From NCBI GenBank assembly GCA_946478845.1, contig CAMLDI010000013.1, positions 21,726 through 85,725 on the forward strand: a DNA stretch of 64,000 bases. Direction: 5' to 3'. The notes under the pieces were generated by a model that ran no database searches, was not told the origin of the DNA, and was given only the letters and a program-made list of their open reading frames with translations. This stretch comes from an uncultured Paenibacillaceae bacterium (GTDB lineage Bacteria > Bacillota > Bacilli > Aneurinibacillales > Aneurinibacillaceae). Shown piece by piece: positions 53,908-63,692 of the stretch (its first letter is position 1; each line of letters opens with the position of its first letter). The position numbers were made by a program, and so were the translations under genes.

Positions 53908-55251
53908 ATGTCTATCCTTGAAACAGAAGCAAAAATTGAACAATTGGCTCATAATCTTTTAAATAAAATCAATACGAAAGAAGCCATCGTTGGGGTTGTA
54001 GGCCTTGGCTATGTTGGCCTTCCCCTTGCTGTAGAAAAAGCGAAAGCAGGATACCGTGTCATCGGTTTTGACGTGCAGGAGAAACGGGTAGGCATGGTGA
54101 ACGAGGGAATCAACTATATTGGGGATGTCGTTGATGATGATTTAAAACATATGATTGAAAAGGGTCAATTACAGGCAACTACTGATTATTCCAAAATTAC
54201 GGAAGTAGATGCAGTAGCGATTTGTGTACCCACTCCTTTAGACCTCTATCAGCAACCAGACACTTCCTATGTAGAATCTTCCGCGAAAGAAATTGCAAAA
54301 TACTTGCATAAAGGAATGCTCGTGGTACTAGAAAGCACCACGTATCCAGGGACTACTGAAGAAATCTTAAAACCTATTCTTGAAGAAACAGGATTAGAAT
54401 GTGGCGTTGATTTCTTCCTGGCTTATTCTCCAGAACGGGTTGATCCAGGGAACAAACACTTTAATACTAAAAACACCCCTAAAGTGGTGGGTGGGATGAC
54501 AAAATCCTGTACTTCTGTAGCTGCTGCCCTCTATCGCAATGTTCTTGAAGGGGATATTCATGAAGTGAGCAGCCCTGCAGTAGCTGAAATGGAAAAAATC
54601 CTGGAAAATACTTTCCGCAATATTAACATTGCTCTTGTCAATGAAATGGCCATTCTCTGCAACAAAATGGGCATTGATGTGTGGGAAGTGATTGATGCAG
54701 CTGCAACCAAGCCTTATGGGTTTATGCCTTTCTATCCAGGACCAGGCCTTGGGGGCCACTGTATTCCTATCGACCCTTTTTATTTGACATGGAAAGCCAG
54801 AGAATACAATTATCATACACGTTTGATTGAAATTGCCGGGGAAATAAATAATGAAATGCCTGAATTTGTTGTTGAACGTTGTATGAAAGTCCTAAATAAA
54901 GAAAAGAAATCCCTTAATGGATCTAAAGTCCTTCTTCTTGGGGTTGCATATAAAAAAGATATTGAGGACATGCGGGAATCTCCGGTTCTTCCTATCCTTG
55001 AAAAAATGGAAGAAGCAGGAGCTGATTGGGTGGTTTCGGATCCCCATGTGAAAGAATTTAAATTAATGGGCAAAATGGTGGCAACAGAAGAGATTACTCC
55101 AGAATTGGTGCGCTCTGCTGACCTGGTGTTAATTACCACTAACCATACTGCCTTTGATTACGAAATGATTGGAAATGAATCCAGGGTTATTTTCGATACG
55201 AGAAATGCCATGAAAGATATTCCAATCAGCGGAAAATACTATAAACTATAA
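53908..55251 (+). CDS. wbpA: UDP-N-acetylglucosamine 6-dehydrogenase (WbpA type)
   Basis: A 447-aa nucleotide-sugar dehydrogenase: VGVVGLGYVGLPLAVEKAKAG at the N-terminus (shown in part), LESTTYPGTTEE, YSPERVDPGN and GGHCIPIDPFYL with the catalytic Cys. The SPERVDPGN and GHCIPIDP forms separate it from UDP-glucose dehydrogenases and place it with WbpA/WbpO-like enzymes making UDP-GlcNAcA. AGGAGGG precedes ATG 53908. It supplies the WbpB-like enzyme encoded just upstream. Confidence 0.92.
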   Translation: MSILETEAKIEQLAHNLLNKINTKEAIVGVVGLGYVGLPLAVEKAKAGYRVIGFDVQEKRVGMVNEGINYIGDVVDDDLKHMIEKGQLQATTDYSKITEVDAVAICVPTPLDLYQQPDTSYVESSAKEIAKYLHKGMLVVLESTTYPGTTEEILKPILEETGLECGVDFFLAYSPERVDPGNKHFNTKNTPKVVGGMTKSCTSVAAALYRNVLEGDIHEVSSPAVAEMEKILENTFRNINIALVNEMAILCNKMGIDVWEVIDAAATKPYGFMPFYPGPGLGGHCIPIDPFYLTWKAREYNYHTRLIEIAGEINNEMPEFVVERCMKVLNKEKKSLNGSKVLLLGVAYKKDIEDMRESPVLPILEKMEEAGADWVVSDPHVKEFKLMGKMVATEEITPELVRSADLVLITTNHTAFDYEMIGNESRVIFDTRNAMKDIPISGKYYKL

Positions 55252-55274
55252 GCAGGGAAGCACCCTGTTTAAAA

Positions 55275-55301
55275 CCCTGGCTGTATATTTTTCAGCCAGG
55301 G
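55275..55301 (+). other. Intergenic hairpin after the wbpA-type gene
   Basis: A 9-bp perfect stem CCCTGGCTG/CAGCCAGGG with a 9-nt T-rich loop, followed by AATTTATT. The tail is poor for an intrinsic terminator. It may act as a weak terminator or an mRNA-stability element within the operon. Confidence 0.55.
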
Positions 55302-55343
55302 AATTTATTGTAGGATTCGAATTTCATTTAAGGTTGTGTACAT

Positions 55344-56570
55344 ATGAACATTCTTCTGATTAACCATTATGCTGGATCTAAATTGCATGGAATGGAATAT
55401 CGCCCATATTATATGTCCAGGGAATGGGTACAGATGGGCCATCAGGTGACCATCGTAGCTGCCGATCAATCCCATCTTCGTACGAAGAATCCTGTTATTC
55501 AGGATGAATTCACAGAAGAATGGTTGGACGGCATTCGCTATGTGTGGTTAAAAACTCCCCCTTATGAAGGGAATGGTGTTAAACGAGCGTTTAATATGTT
55601 CTCTTTTGTGGGGAAATTATATAAATATAAACGTCGTATCATTAAGCTTAGCCAGCCTGATGTTGTGATTGCATCCTCCACTTATCCGTTGGATACATAT
55701 CCTGCCGCCTCCATTGCCCGGCAAACAGGGGCGAAGTTGATTTTTGAAGTTCATGATTTATGGCCTCTTTCTCCTATGGTATTGGGAGGGATGTCACCCT
55801 GGCACCCCTTTATTTTTATCATGCAACGGGGAGAAAATTATTCCATGCGCACCGTGGATAAGGTGGTATCTATTCTTCCTAAGGCCAATCTTCATTTAGT
55901 AAAGCATGGGATGGATCCGAAAAAGTATATCCATATTCCCAATGGAGTGGATGTAGCAGAATGGGAAGGGGCAAATCAACCTTTGCCAGAATCCCATGAA
56001 CAGGTAATTCGCAAGTATAAAGAAGAAGGGTACTTCCTGGTGGGCTATGCAGGGTCCATTGGTCCTGCCAATGCGATGGATACTTTAATTGAGTGTGCAC
56101 CCCGGTTGAAGAATGAGAAAGTGAAATTTATTCTTGTGGGAAAAGGCCCCTTTAAAGAAGGTTTGGAACAGCGAGCCAGGGAACTGCAACTGGATAATGT
56201 GCTCTTTTTGCCTCCTATTCCGAAAGCAACCATTCCCGATTTTCTCCATCATATGGACGCTCTTTATATTGGAGCGAAAAAGGATCCTTTATACCAGTTT
56301 GGTGTCAATCCCAATAAATTGATTGATTATTTGATGGCTGGGAGACCCATTATTCATGGGGTGGAAGCTGGAAATGACATGGTAAAAGAAAGTGGCAGTG
56401 GGATTTCCATCGCCGCAGAAGATGAAGAAGCCATTGCGGTGGCTGTGAGAGAGATCATAGGCTTGCCAAAAGAAGAATTAGAGAAAATGGGAGCCAATGG
56501 GCGACGATACGCTTTAGCGAACCATGATTATAAAAAATTAGCCCAACGATTTGTAGACGCTATGAAATAA
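55344..56570 (+). CDS. Glycosyltransferase family 4 (WbuB-like)
   Basis: A 408-aa GT-B enzyme: LINHYAGSKLHGMEYRPYY, VIASSTYPLDTYPA, FEVHDLWPLSP, IPNGVDVAEWEG, GYAGSIGPANAMDTLIE, LVGKGPFKEGL and NPNKLIDYLMAGRPI. These match the WbuB/L-fucosamine-transferase-like group, which act on N-acetylated amino sugars. That fits the sugars of this cluster. AAGGTTG is the nearest ribosome site. The initiating transferase follows 25 bp later. Confidence 0.9.
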   Translation: MNILLINHYAGSKLHGMEYRPYYMSREWVQMGHQVTIVAADQSHLRTKNPVIQDEFTEEWLDGIRYVWLKTPPYEGNGVKRAFNMFSFVGKLYKYKRRIIKLSQPDVVIASSTYPLDTYPAASIARQTGAKLIFEVHDLWPLSPMVLGGMSPWHPFIFIMQRGENYSMRTVDKVVSILPKANLHLVKHGMDPKKYIHIPNGVDVAEWEGANQPLPESHEQVIRKYKEEGYFLVGYAGSIGPANAMDTLIECAPRLKNEKVKFILVGKGPFKEGLEQRARELQLDNVLFLPPIPKATIPDFLHHMDALYIGAKKDPLYQFGVNPNKLIDYLMAGRPIIHGVEAGNDMVKESGSGISIAAEDEEAIAVAVREIIGLPKEELEKMGANGRRYALANHDYKKLAQRFVDAMK

Positions 56571-56595
56571 CCTAAATGGAGTGAGGATTAATTCT

Positions 56596-57195
56596 ATGGA
56601 AGTGTTCGGAAAAAGGTTGTTTGACCTGGTTGTTTCATCCGTTGCAATTGTGCTGCTTTCCCCTGTTTTTCTCCTTATAGCCATACTGATTAAGTTGGAC
56701 TCTAAGGGTCCGGTGTTTTTCTTGCAATCCCGTGTGGGGAAAAACGAGAATGTATTCCAGATTTATAAATTTCGCACCATGGTTGTGGATGCAGAAAAGT
56801 TAGGAAAGCAGATTACTGTGGGAAGAGACCCTCGCATCACCCGTGTGGGCCATTTTTTACGAAAGTATAAAATTGATGAGCTTCCCCAGTTGTTTAATGT
56901 TTTTAATGGGACCATGAGTTTTGTGGGGCCTCGTCCTGAAGTGCCCCGATATACTGCATTATATAATTCAGAACAACGAGAAGTACTCCGTGTTCGCCCG
57001 GGCATTACGGATTTGGCATCCATTAAATATCGGGATGAAAATGATGTTCTAGCCCAGAGTGAAAATCCGGAGAAAACGTATATTGAGGAAGTTATGGTTG
57101 ATAAATTGCAACTGAACCTTGATTACATTCGCAATCGCTCTTTCTGGGTTGATATAAAAATTATTTTTCAAACCATCTATAAAATTGTTAAATAA
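56596..57195 (+). CDS. Initiating sugar-phosphate transferase (PglC/WbaP-domain type), second copy
   Basis: One N-terminal membrane helix (about residues 10-35) is followed by LDSKGPVFFLQSRVG, YKFRTMVVDAEK, DELPQLFNVFNGTMSFVGPRPE and RPGITDLASIKYRDE. It starts repeat-unit synthesis on undecaprenyl phosphate. The dehydratase and aminotransferase nearby suggest a di-N-acetylbacillosamine-like first sugar, by analogy with PglC. GTG 56581 is possible, but ATG 56596 is better spaced from GTGAGG. Confidence 0.92.
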   Translation: MEVFGKRLFDLVVSSVAIVLLSPVFLLIAILIKLDSKGPVFFLQSRVGKNENVFQIYKFRTMVVDAEKLGKQITVGRDPRITRVGHFLRKYKIDELPQLFNVFNGTMSFVGPRPEVPRYTALYNSEQREVLRVRPGITDLASIKYRDENDVLAQSENPEKTYIEEVMVDKLQLNLDYIRNRSFWVDIKIIFQTIYKIVK

Positions 57196-57210
57196 GGGAG
57201 ACTATTTGTC

Positions 57211-58323
57211 ATGAAAGTACCTATGCTTGATCTCACCATCCAATATGATCAATTAAAAGACGAAATGAATGAAGCCATTCAAGAAGTTCTCCGTTCTGCT
57301 CGTTTTATTTTAGGGCCGAATGTACAAAAGTTAGAAAAAGATGTGGCGGAGTACAGCCATGTTGGTTATGGGGTAGGGGTAGGCAATGGCAGTGATGCCC
57401 TTCATATTGCTTTAGAAGCCTGTGGCGTTATGGCAGGAGACGAAGTCATTACCACTGCTTTTACCTTCTTTGCAACAGCAGGAGCCATTGCTCGCATTGG
57501 CGCTATTCCTGTTTTTGTAGATATTGATCCTCGCACTTATAATATTGATCCTGCGAAAATCGAAGAAAAAATTACAGATAAAACCAAAGCCATTCTTCCT
57601 GTCCATCTTTATGGCCAAACGGCTGATATGGACCCAATTATGGAATTGGCGAAAAAATATAATTTACATATCGTGGAAGATGCTGCCCAGGCGATTGGTG
57701 CAGAATACAAAGGCAAAAAAGTTGGGGAATTCAGCAGCGCTGCTTGCTTTAGTTTCTTCCCAACGAAAAACCTTGGGGCATACGGTGATGGTGGAATGAT
57801 TATTACCAATGATGGTGTCATTGCGGAAAAATGCCGTGTCATCCGTGTCCATGGAAGTAAGCCAAAATACTATCACCATGTGCTTGGCTATAACAGCCGC
57901 TTAGATGAATTGCAGGCTGCCATCTTAAATGTGAAATTCCCTCATTTAGACTCATGGAGCGAATTGCGCAGAGAAAAAGCTCACAATTATACGACCCTTT
58001 TAAAAGAACAATTGGGAGACCGTGTGGTTACACCTTATGAAGCAGAAGGGCACCGCCATATTTTCCATCAGTACACCATTCGTGTGGAAAAACGGGATGA
58101 ACTGCAAAAGTACCTGCAAGAACAGGGCGTTTCTGTCATGGTTTACTATCCAAAACCACTTCATTTACAACCTGTTTTTGCTGAGTTAGGCTACAAAGAA
58201 GGGGACCTTCCCATCACCGAAGAAGTGTCTAACCAGGTGGTATCCTTGCCTATGTTCCCTGAGTTAACCCTGGAACAACAACAATATGTTGTAAGCAAAA
58301 TCGCAGAATTTTATACTAAATAA
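57211..58323 (+). CDS. DegT/DnrJ/EryC1 aminotransferase (WbpE type)
   Basis: A 370-aa PLP enzyme: NGSDALHIALEACGV, TTAFTFFATAGAI, VEDAAQAIGAEYKGK and FFPTKNLGAYGDGG, where the Lys forms the Schiff base. The close match of the N-terminus (VPMLDLTIQYDQLKDEM) to WbpE/WlbC suggests it aminates the 3-keto sugar from the WbpB-like enzyme, giving UDP-GlcNAc3NA. It is followed at once by the acetyltransferase for the next step. Confidence 0.9.
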   Translation: MKVPMLDLTIQYDQLKDEMNEAIQEVLRSARFILGPNVQKLEKDVAEYSHVGYGVGVGNGSDALHIALEACGVMAGDEVITTAFTFFATAGAIARIGAIPVFVDIDPRTYNIDPAKIEEKITDKTKAILPVHLYGQTADMDPIMELAKKYNLHIVEDAAQAIGAEYKGKKVGEFSSAACFSFFPTKNLGAYGDGGMIITNDGVIAEKCRVIRVHGSKPKYYHHVLGYNSRLDELQAAILNVKFPHLDSWSELRREKAHNYTTLLKEQLGDRVVTPYEAEGHRHIFHQYTIRVEKRDELQKYLQEQGVSVMVYYPKPLHLQPVFAELGYKEGDLPITEEVSNQVVSLPMFPELTLEQQQYVVSKIAEFYTK

Positions 58324-58354
58324 ATTGTTGAAGCAAAAGAAGGAGATAAAGGAT

Positions 58355-59077
58355 ATGTCAAATCGTCCTGAGGCAGTTGGACAAAACGTAGTCATTGGTG
58401 AGGGTGTAGAATTCGGGAAACATGTGACCATTGGCCATAATGTCATTATTTATGATGGATGCAAAATCGGTGATTTTACCATGATTCAAGATAATGTGGT
58501 CATTGGGAAGCAACCTGCCCGGGCGAAGAACTCAATTCTCCCAGACATTAAGAAACAGCTTCCTCCAACAGTGATTGGCAATGGATGCACCATTGGCACC
58601 AATTCGATTATTTATGCTAATGCGACTCTTGGGGATGAAGTGTTTGTTGCTGATTTGGCCACCATTCGTGAGAGGGTAACCATTGGGGAGCGAACCATTG
58701 TGGGCCGTGGGGTATCTGTAGAAAATGATTGTACAGTAGGGAAAAAATGCAAATTGGAAACCAACTCCTACATCACCGCCTATTCTCAATTAGGGGACTT
58801 TGTTTTTGTGGCCCCTTATGTTTGTACGACCAATGATAATTATCTTGCCCGTTCTAAAGAGCGTTATGATAAATTTAAAGGGGTGACTGTGAAAGATGGG
58901 GGACGCATTGGCGCCAATTCAACCATTCTTCCAGGAAAAGTCATCGCTGAAGATGGAACTGTAGCTGCTGGATCTGTAGTTACGAAAGACGTTGAATCTG
59001 GTGTGATTGTCGCTGGTACGCCAGCAAGAAAATTGCGGGATGTACCGGAAGCTCAATTGTTGAAGAACCAGGAGTAG
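58355..59077 (+). CDS. Hexapeptide N-acetyltransferase (WbpD/WlbB type)
   Basis: A left-handed beta-helix protein of 240 aa with hexapeptides VVIGEG, VTIGHN, CKIGDF, VVIGKQ, CTIGTN, VTIGER and GRIGAN, and a late loop with TNDNYLARSKERYD. Size and pattern fit WbpD/WlbB, which N-acetylates the 3-amino group to form UDP-GlcNAc3NAcA. The frame opens at 58325, but ATG 58355 follows GAAGGAG. It sits between two aminotransferase genes; the WbpE-type one just upstream is the likely partner. Confidence 0.88.
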   Translation: MSNRPEAVGQNVVIGEGVEFGKHVTIGHNVIIYDGCKIGDFTMIQDNVVIGKQPARAKNSILPDIKKQLPPTVIGNGCTIGTNSIIYANATLGDEVFVADLATIRERVTIGERTIVGRGVSVENDCTVGKKCKLETNSYITAYSQLGDFVFVAPYVCTTNDNYLARSKERYDKFKGVTVKDGGRIGANSTILPGKVIAEDGTVAAGSVVTKDVESGVIVAGTPARKLRDVPEAQLLKNQE

Positions 59078-59092
59078 AAGGAAGGACTTATT

Positions 59093-60250
59093 ATGGAAAA
59101 ATTTCTGCCTTACGCGTTGCCGGATATAGGGGAAGAAGAAATCCAGGAAGTTTTAGATTCTTTACGGTCGGGATGGTTAACCACCGGTCCAAAAACGAAA
59201 CAATTTGAGAAAGATTTCGCTGAATTTATTGGGGATGGGGCCCAGGCCATTGCGGTAAACTCCGCAACGGCCGGTCTTCACCTTGCCTTAGAAGCCTTAG
59301 GGGTTGGCCCGGGAGATGAAGTCATTACCACGCCATATACCTTTACGTCTACGGCAGAAGTGGTGCGTTATCTTGGGGCAGATCCTGTTTTTGTGGATAT
59401 TGACCCTGATACCTTTAATATTGATCCATCCCTTATTGAGGCGGCCATTACGGAAAAAACAAAGGTGATTGTGCCTGTCCATTTTGCGGGGCTGTCCTGT
59501 GATATGGATGAGATTATCCGCATTGCCCGCAAACACAATTTAAAAGTAATGGAAGATGCTGCCCATGCTCTTCCTACCACTTACAAAGGAAAATTAATTG
59601 GAACTCTGGATACAGATGTTACGGTGTATAGTTTTTATGCGACAAAAACCATTGCCACTGGTGAAGGGGGCATGATTGTTACCCGTGATGAAGCCATTGC
59701 CAACCGTTGCCGTGTGATGCGTCTCCATGGCATTAGCCGGGATGCTTTTGACCGGTATACTTCCACCAAACCAGCCTGGCATTATGAAGTGGTGGCACCA
59801 GGGTTTAAGTATAATATGGGTGATTTAAATGCTTCCCTTGGGATTCACCAACTAAAGAAAGCCTGGGCCTTCCAGGAAAAACGTGATGAAATGGCGAAGC
59901 GCTATGATGAGGCACTGGCTGATTTGCCAGTGATTCTGCCCCCTAAAGCAAGGCCTGGGGATTACCATGCCCATCATGTGTATGCTCTTCGTTTGACCGA
60001 TGAGGCGCTCATCAGCCGGGATGATTTTATTTCTGAAATGTCTAAGCGAGGAATCGGTTGCAGCGTTCACTTTATACCATTACATATTCATCCTTATTAT
60101 AGGGATGCTTATCACTTAAAACCTGAGGATTACCCAAAAGCCTATACAGCTTATGAGAAAGAAGTAAGCCTTCCTCTTTATACGAAAATGACAGAGGAAG
60201 ATCTGGAACGGGTTATTAAACATGTGAGGGAAATATTAAGGACAGTATAG
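59093..60250 (+). CDS. DegT/DnrJ/EryC1 aminotransferase (PglE/ArnB-like)
   Basis: A 385-aa PLP enzyme: [44 protein letters not shown] and [15 protein letters not shown] with the PLP lysine. The start [19 protein letters not shown] and the [11 protein letters not shown] form are those of enzymes that aminate C4 of 4-keto-6-deoxy UDP sugars (PglE, PseC, ArnB group). Its substrate would come from the membrane dehydratase encoded at 51031. No separate PglD-like acetyltransferase is present unless the 58355 protein does both jobs. Confidence 0.88.
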   Translation: MEKFLPYALPDIGEEEIQEVLDSLRSGWLTTGPKTKQFEKDFAEFIGDGAQAIAVNSATAGLHLALEALGVGPGDEVITTPYTFTSTAEVVRYLGADPVFVDIDPDTFNIDPSLIEAAITEKTKVIVPVHFAGLSCDMDEIIRIARKHNLKVMEDAAHALPTTYKGKLIGTLDTDVTVYSFYATKTIATGEGGMIVTRDEAIANRCRVMRLHGISRDAFDRYTSTKPAWHYEVVAPGFKYNMGDLNASLGIHQLKKAWAFQEKRDEMAKRYDEALADLPVILPPKARPGDYHAHHVYALRLTDEALISRDDFISEMSKRGIGCSVHFIPLHIHPYYRDAYHLKPEDYPKAYTAYEKEVSLPLYTKMTEEDLERVIKHVREILRTV

Positions 60251-60307
60251 GGGAGAAATTATTTCTTCCCTATTATTTTAAGCATTGTTGCCAAAAGGAT
60301 TGAAACT

Positions 60308-61858
60308 ATGCGGACATCGATTTTTCTCGTTTTCATTGTTATTATAAGCAAAATAACGGGATTTATAAGGGATACGGCGACAGCCTATGTATATGGGGTT
60401 TCCAGTCAGATGGACGCATATAATATCGGCTCCACCATCCCTGCCGTTATATTTGGCATTATTGGAACGGCCATTACAACGACCTTGCTGCCTATGTTTG
60501 TGCGGGAAGAAAAGGAAAAGGGGCCTGAAGAAACCAATAAATTTCTTAATGTGATTTTAAGCAACTTTACCATTATTGCCCTCTTCGTCGTTGCTGTGGG
60601 GATTTTCAGTTCCCAGTGGATTGTAAAAGGGGTCGCGCCCGGTTTCTCGGGAGAAAGTTATGCTCTTGCTGTGGTTCTGACGATGATGGGTTTTCCCTCT
60701 ATTCTCTTTATGAGTTTAGGGGCCATTACTTCGGCCCGATTGCAATCGATGAATAAATTTATTGCTCCCAGTATGATCGGGATTGCGGCGAATATGGTAT
60801 TGATTGTCTATTTGCTCTTCTTTAATAAAGGTTTGGACATTCATGGGTATATGGTAGCCACGGTCTTTTCCTATATGACTGAAATTATGGTCATGATGCC
60901 TGTTCTTTTTAAAAGTGGCTGGCGCCCTAAATTTAGGGTGAATTTCCGCCATCCTATGTTTAAAAAGATGTTTATATTAACCATCCCTGTTTTGATTGGC
61001 AGTACCGTGGACCAAATCAATGTGCTGGTAGACCGTTTATTAGCTTCATTTCTTGAAGAAGGGAGCGTTTCTGCATTGAACTATTCTTACCGGTTGAATG
61101 CTCTCTTTACCAGCCTCTTTGCTTCCTCTATAGGAATGGTGATTTACTATGCTACTTCCCATGCGGGAGCGGAAGAAGATTACGAGAAATTGCAAAAACA
61201 GCTGTACGTGGGGTTGGAATTAATCATCCTCCTTGCCCTTCCCATTTCCTTTGGGGTTTTTGCCTTTGCAGAGCCGATTGTCAAAGTGGTTTTTGAACGG
61301 GGGGCTTTCTCGGCAACAGATTCTGCCCTTTCTGCTTATGCCTTAACCTTTTATTGCCTGGGAATCCTGGGGGTTATGGCTAGGGATTTGTTGAGCAGGA
61401 CCTTTTATTCCTTGCAAGACACAAAAACCCCCATGAAAAATGGGGTAGGAGCTGTACTTTTAAATATCATTTTAAGTGTCATTCTGGTTAATTTTATGGA
61501 AATTGGGGGCCTGGCATTAGCCTTTGCTCTTTCTCTTAATTTTTCCGGATTCATGTTATATTTATTATTAAATAGAAAAATTAAAATTACCTTTCATAAA
61601 CGAATTGGCTTTTCCTTTTTTAAGGGTATTGTTGCGGCAACAGGCATGATTGTGCCTGCTTATTTCCTTTATCCTTATTTATTTGCCCTTGGTGCAAATA
61701 CGAATAGCTGGAGAATGGTCGCCCTCTTTACAACCATTGTGATTGCAATAATCCTTTATCTCGTATTGGTTTACTTCTTTAAGTTTGAAATTGTGGAAAT
61801 GTTAAAGGAAAAAATCAAGAGGAAATTCGGCAAAGTTGGGGATGTTGGTAGCAGATGA
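60308..61858 (+). CDS. MurJ/MviN-family lipid flippase
   Basis: A 516-aa protein with about 14 membrane helices. The N-terminal IISKITGFIRDTATAYVYGVS and the later VPVLIGSTVDQINVLVD-type helix 7 (as LTIPVLIGSTVDQINV) place it in the MurJ branch of the MOP superfamily rather than the Wzx branch. In a glycan cluster it probably exports the lipid-linked repeat unit. The stop overlaps the start of the next gene by 4 nt. It could instead be a true MurJ paralogue for lipid II. Confidence 0.9.
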   Translation: MRTSIFLVFIVIISKITGFIRDTATAYVYGVSSQMDAYNIGSTIPAVIFGIIGTAITTTLLPMFVREEKEKGPEETNKFLNVILSNFTIIALFVVAVGIFSSQWIVKGVAPGFSGESYALAVVLTMMGFPSILFMSLGAITSARLQSMNKFIAPSMIGIAANMVLIVYLLFFNKGLDIHGYMVATVFSYMTEIMVMMPVLFKSGWRPKFRVNFRHPMFKKMFILTIPVLIGSTVDQINVLVDRLLASFLEEGSVSALNYSYRLNALFTSLFASSIGMVIYYATSHAGAEEDYEKLQKQLYVGLELIILLALPISFGVFAFAEPIVKVVFERGAFSATDSALSAYALTFYCLGILGVMARDLLSRTFYSLQDTKTPMKNGVGAVLLNIILSVILVNFMEIGGLALAFALSLNFSGFMLYLLLNRKIKITFHKRIGFSFFKGIVAATGMIVPAYFLYPYLFALGANTNSWRMVALFTTIVIAIILYLVLVYFFKFEIVEMLKEKIKRKFGKVGDVGSR

Positions 61859-63135
61859 ACAAAGAGATCTGGATGAAGTTGTTTTTGGTTTCCGCCGTAT
61901 TAGGGATGGCTGTCAGCTATCAAAAAGTATTTCTCATGCATGTTGTGCTGGTCATTTTTGCTGTGATTCTTATCATTCCGCCTTTGCGGTCCAGGGCCAA
62001 TTTTCATTTCAATAAACAGGAGACACCATTGCACTGGTTTCCCCTTTTCATGCTTGTCTGGTATTCTATTATGACCTTGTTTACAGACCATATAGGCCAC
62101 TCTTTGAAATATTTATTTTATGTGGAGAATGGTCTGGCAATTATTATGCTTATCGTTTATTATACGGAGAATATGGAGTATCAGAAAAAGGTATTTCAGG
62201 CCTTAGCATGGATTTTTTGTATCGAAATCGTTGTTTCTTTGCTGGAGATGTATACGAAATTCCGTATGCCTCTTTCGCCCTTCTCTCCTTATTTGTCCTT
62301 CTTTGGGCGGGAATATGCCCCTTCTTTTGATGTGGCCCTTATGGAGGACACACCTACGGGGTTCCATTGGAATCCCAATGATCTGGCCATTGCCATGACC
62401 TTGATTTTTCCCTTCTTCATGCTGGCCAAAAGATGGTGGATTCAGCTGGCGGGGATTGTGGCCATCTTCCTCATTGTCATTGCTGATGATTCCAGAGGAA
62501 GCCTTGTGTCATTAGTTTTAATGGCTGTTTTATCGATAATTGTGTTCCAACGAAAGTTATTAAAAGTTGTCATTCCTTTCATTGTAGTGGGTTTGTTGCT
62601 TTCCCCTTTTTATTATAAGGAAATCAAAGATACCCAGACCTTTCTCCGCATTCAGTATACCATTGAATCATTGCAGGTATTGATTACGGGAGGGGACACC
62701 GCTTCCAAAAATGCTGCCTATGATTCCCTTGGTTTGCGGCAAAAGCTGGTGATGGATGGAATTCAATCAGTGATTGATTCTAAAGGGGTCGGCATTGGCC
62801 CGGGAGAAAATATGTATATCCACAAAGAATCCATGGGAAAGGATTATTATGCCCTTCATAATTTCTGGTTGGAACTTTTTGTGGATGGGGGCGTGCTGTT
62901 GGGACTGGCCTTTCTCCTCTGGCACTGGTATATGGCCTATCGGTTGTGGCGCATTTCCCGCCATGGAACAGACCCATGGCTTAGCTACTTTGCCAAAGCA
63001 ACCTTTATTGCAATTGTGGGCTTTTTCTTCTCGGCCATTAGTGCCAGCAGTGTCATTTACTTTTTGCCCATGTGGATTTTATATGGATTTGCCATTATCA
63101 CCATACATAATGGGAAACGTTTAGAAAATATTTAA
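61855..63135 (+). CDS. O-antigen ligase/polymerase-like membrane protein
   Basis: A 426-aa membrane protein with about 10-12 helices. The Wzy_C pattern is present: TGFHWNPNDLAIAMTLIFPF, DDSRGSLVSLVLMA, GVGIGPGENMYIH and HNFWLELFVDGG. The last contains the outer-loop histidine of O-antigen ligases. It is the third Wzy_C-type or polymerase protein in the window, and one of them is a double. Coupled by a 4-nt overlap to the MurJ-like flippase. It would polymerise or attach the glycan outside the membrane. Confidence 0.87.
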   Translation: MNKEIWMKLFLVSAVLGMAVSYQKVFLMHVVLVIFAVILIIPPLRSRANFHFNKQETPLHWFPLFMLVWYSIMTLFTDHIGHSLKYLFYVENGLAIIMLIVYYTENMEYQKKVFQALAWIFCIEIVVSLLEMYTKFRMPLSPFSPYLSFFGREYAPSFDVALMEDTPTGFHWNPNDLAIAMTLIFPFFMLAKRWWIQLAGIVAIFLIVIADDSRGSLVSLVLMAVLSIIVFQRKLLKVVIPFIVVGLLLSPFYYKEIKDTQTFLRIQYTIESLQVLITGGDTASKNAAYDSLGLRQKLVMDGIQSVIDSKGVGIGPGENMYIHKESMGKDYYALHNFWLELFVDGGVLLGLAFLLWHWYMAYRLWRISRHGTDPWLSYFAKATFIAIVGFFFSAISASSVIYFLPMWILYGFAIITIHNGKRLENI

Positions 63136-63172
63136 ATTGTTCGTTGATGGGATGGGAGGAATCAAAGAGATT

Positions 63173-63691
63173 ATGGAGGCTAATAAAGAAAAAATAAAGG
63201 TAACTTTAATGAAGTGGCAGTACGGTTGGAGTGTATTTTGTGGTTGGTTACCAGTAGTGCTTATTGCATCTATTATTTTCTACTCTTCCTCTCAACCCTA
63301 TGAAAAGCAGGACATTCGTTCAAATATATTAAATTATGTCAGTGCAGATTGGGTAAAAAAAGAGTTCAGCGATGTTTCCTTTAAATATGCGGGAAAAGAA
63401 GTGAGCATTGAAGCCCTGGGTGTGGGGGGATTTATCGAGTTTTTTGCCCGCAAAGGAGCCCATTTTACGGTCTTCTTCTTCCTGGCCTACTTTGCTTACC
63501 GTGCAATGAGGATTCAAGGAATAAAGATTAGTAATGCATTTGTTTACTCCTTATTATTTGCGATTATCTATGCCATATCGGATGAAATTCACCAGTCCTT
63601 TACGGAGGATCGAACCCCCTTGTTAAACGATGTGGTTATCGATTCCATTGGCGCCTTTTTTGGCATTGTGATAAGGGCAATTAAAAAGTAG
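63173..63691 (+). CDS. VanZ-family membrane protein
   Basis: A protein of about 172 aa with three to four helices and the VanZ block: YSSSQPY after helix 1, EFFARKGAHFTVFFFLAYFAYRA (shown in part), AISDEIHQSFTEDRTPLLNDVVIDSIGA. The DEIHQxFxxxR signature is diagnostic. VanZ relatives are linked to glycopeptide tolerance, but their biochemistry is unclear; in cell-envelope clusters they often come last. The frame can start at TTG 63137; ATG 63173 lies 12 nt after GGGAGGA and is the better choice. Confidence 0.85.
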   Translation: MEANKEKIKVTLMKWQYGWSVFCGWLPVVLIASIIFYSSSQPYEKQDIRSNILNYVSADWVKKEFSDVSFKYAGKEVSIEALGVGGFIEFFARKGAHFTVFFFLAYFAYRAMRIQGIKISNAFVYSLLFAIIYAISDEIHQSFTEDRTPLLNDVVIDSIGAFFGIVIRAIKK

Positions 63692-63692
63692 A

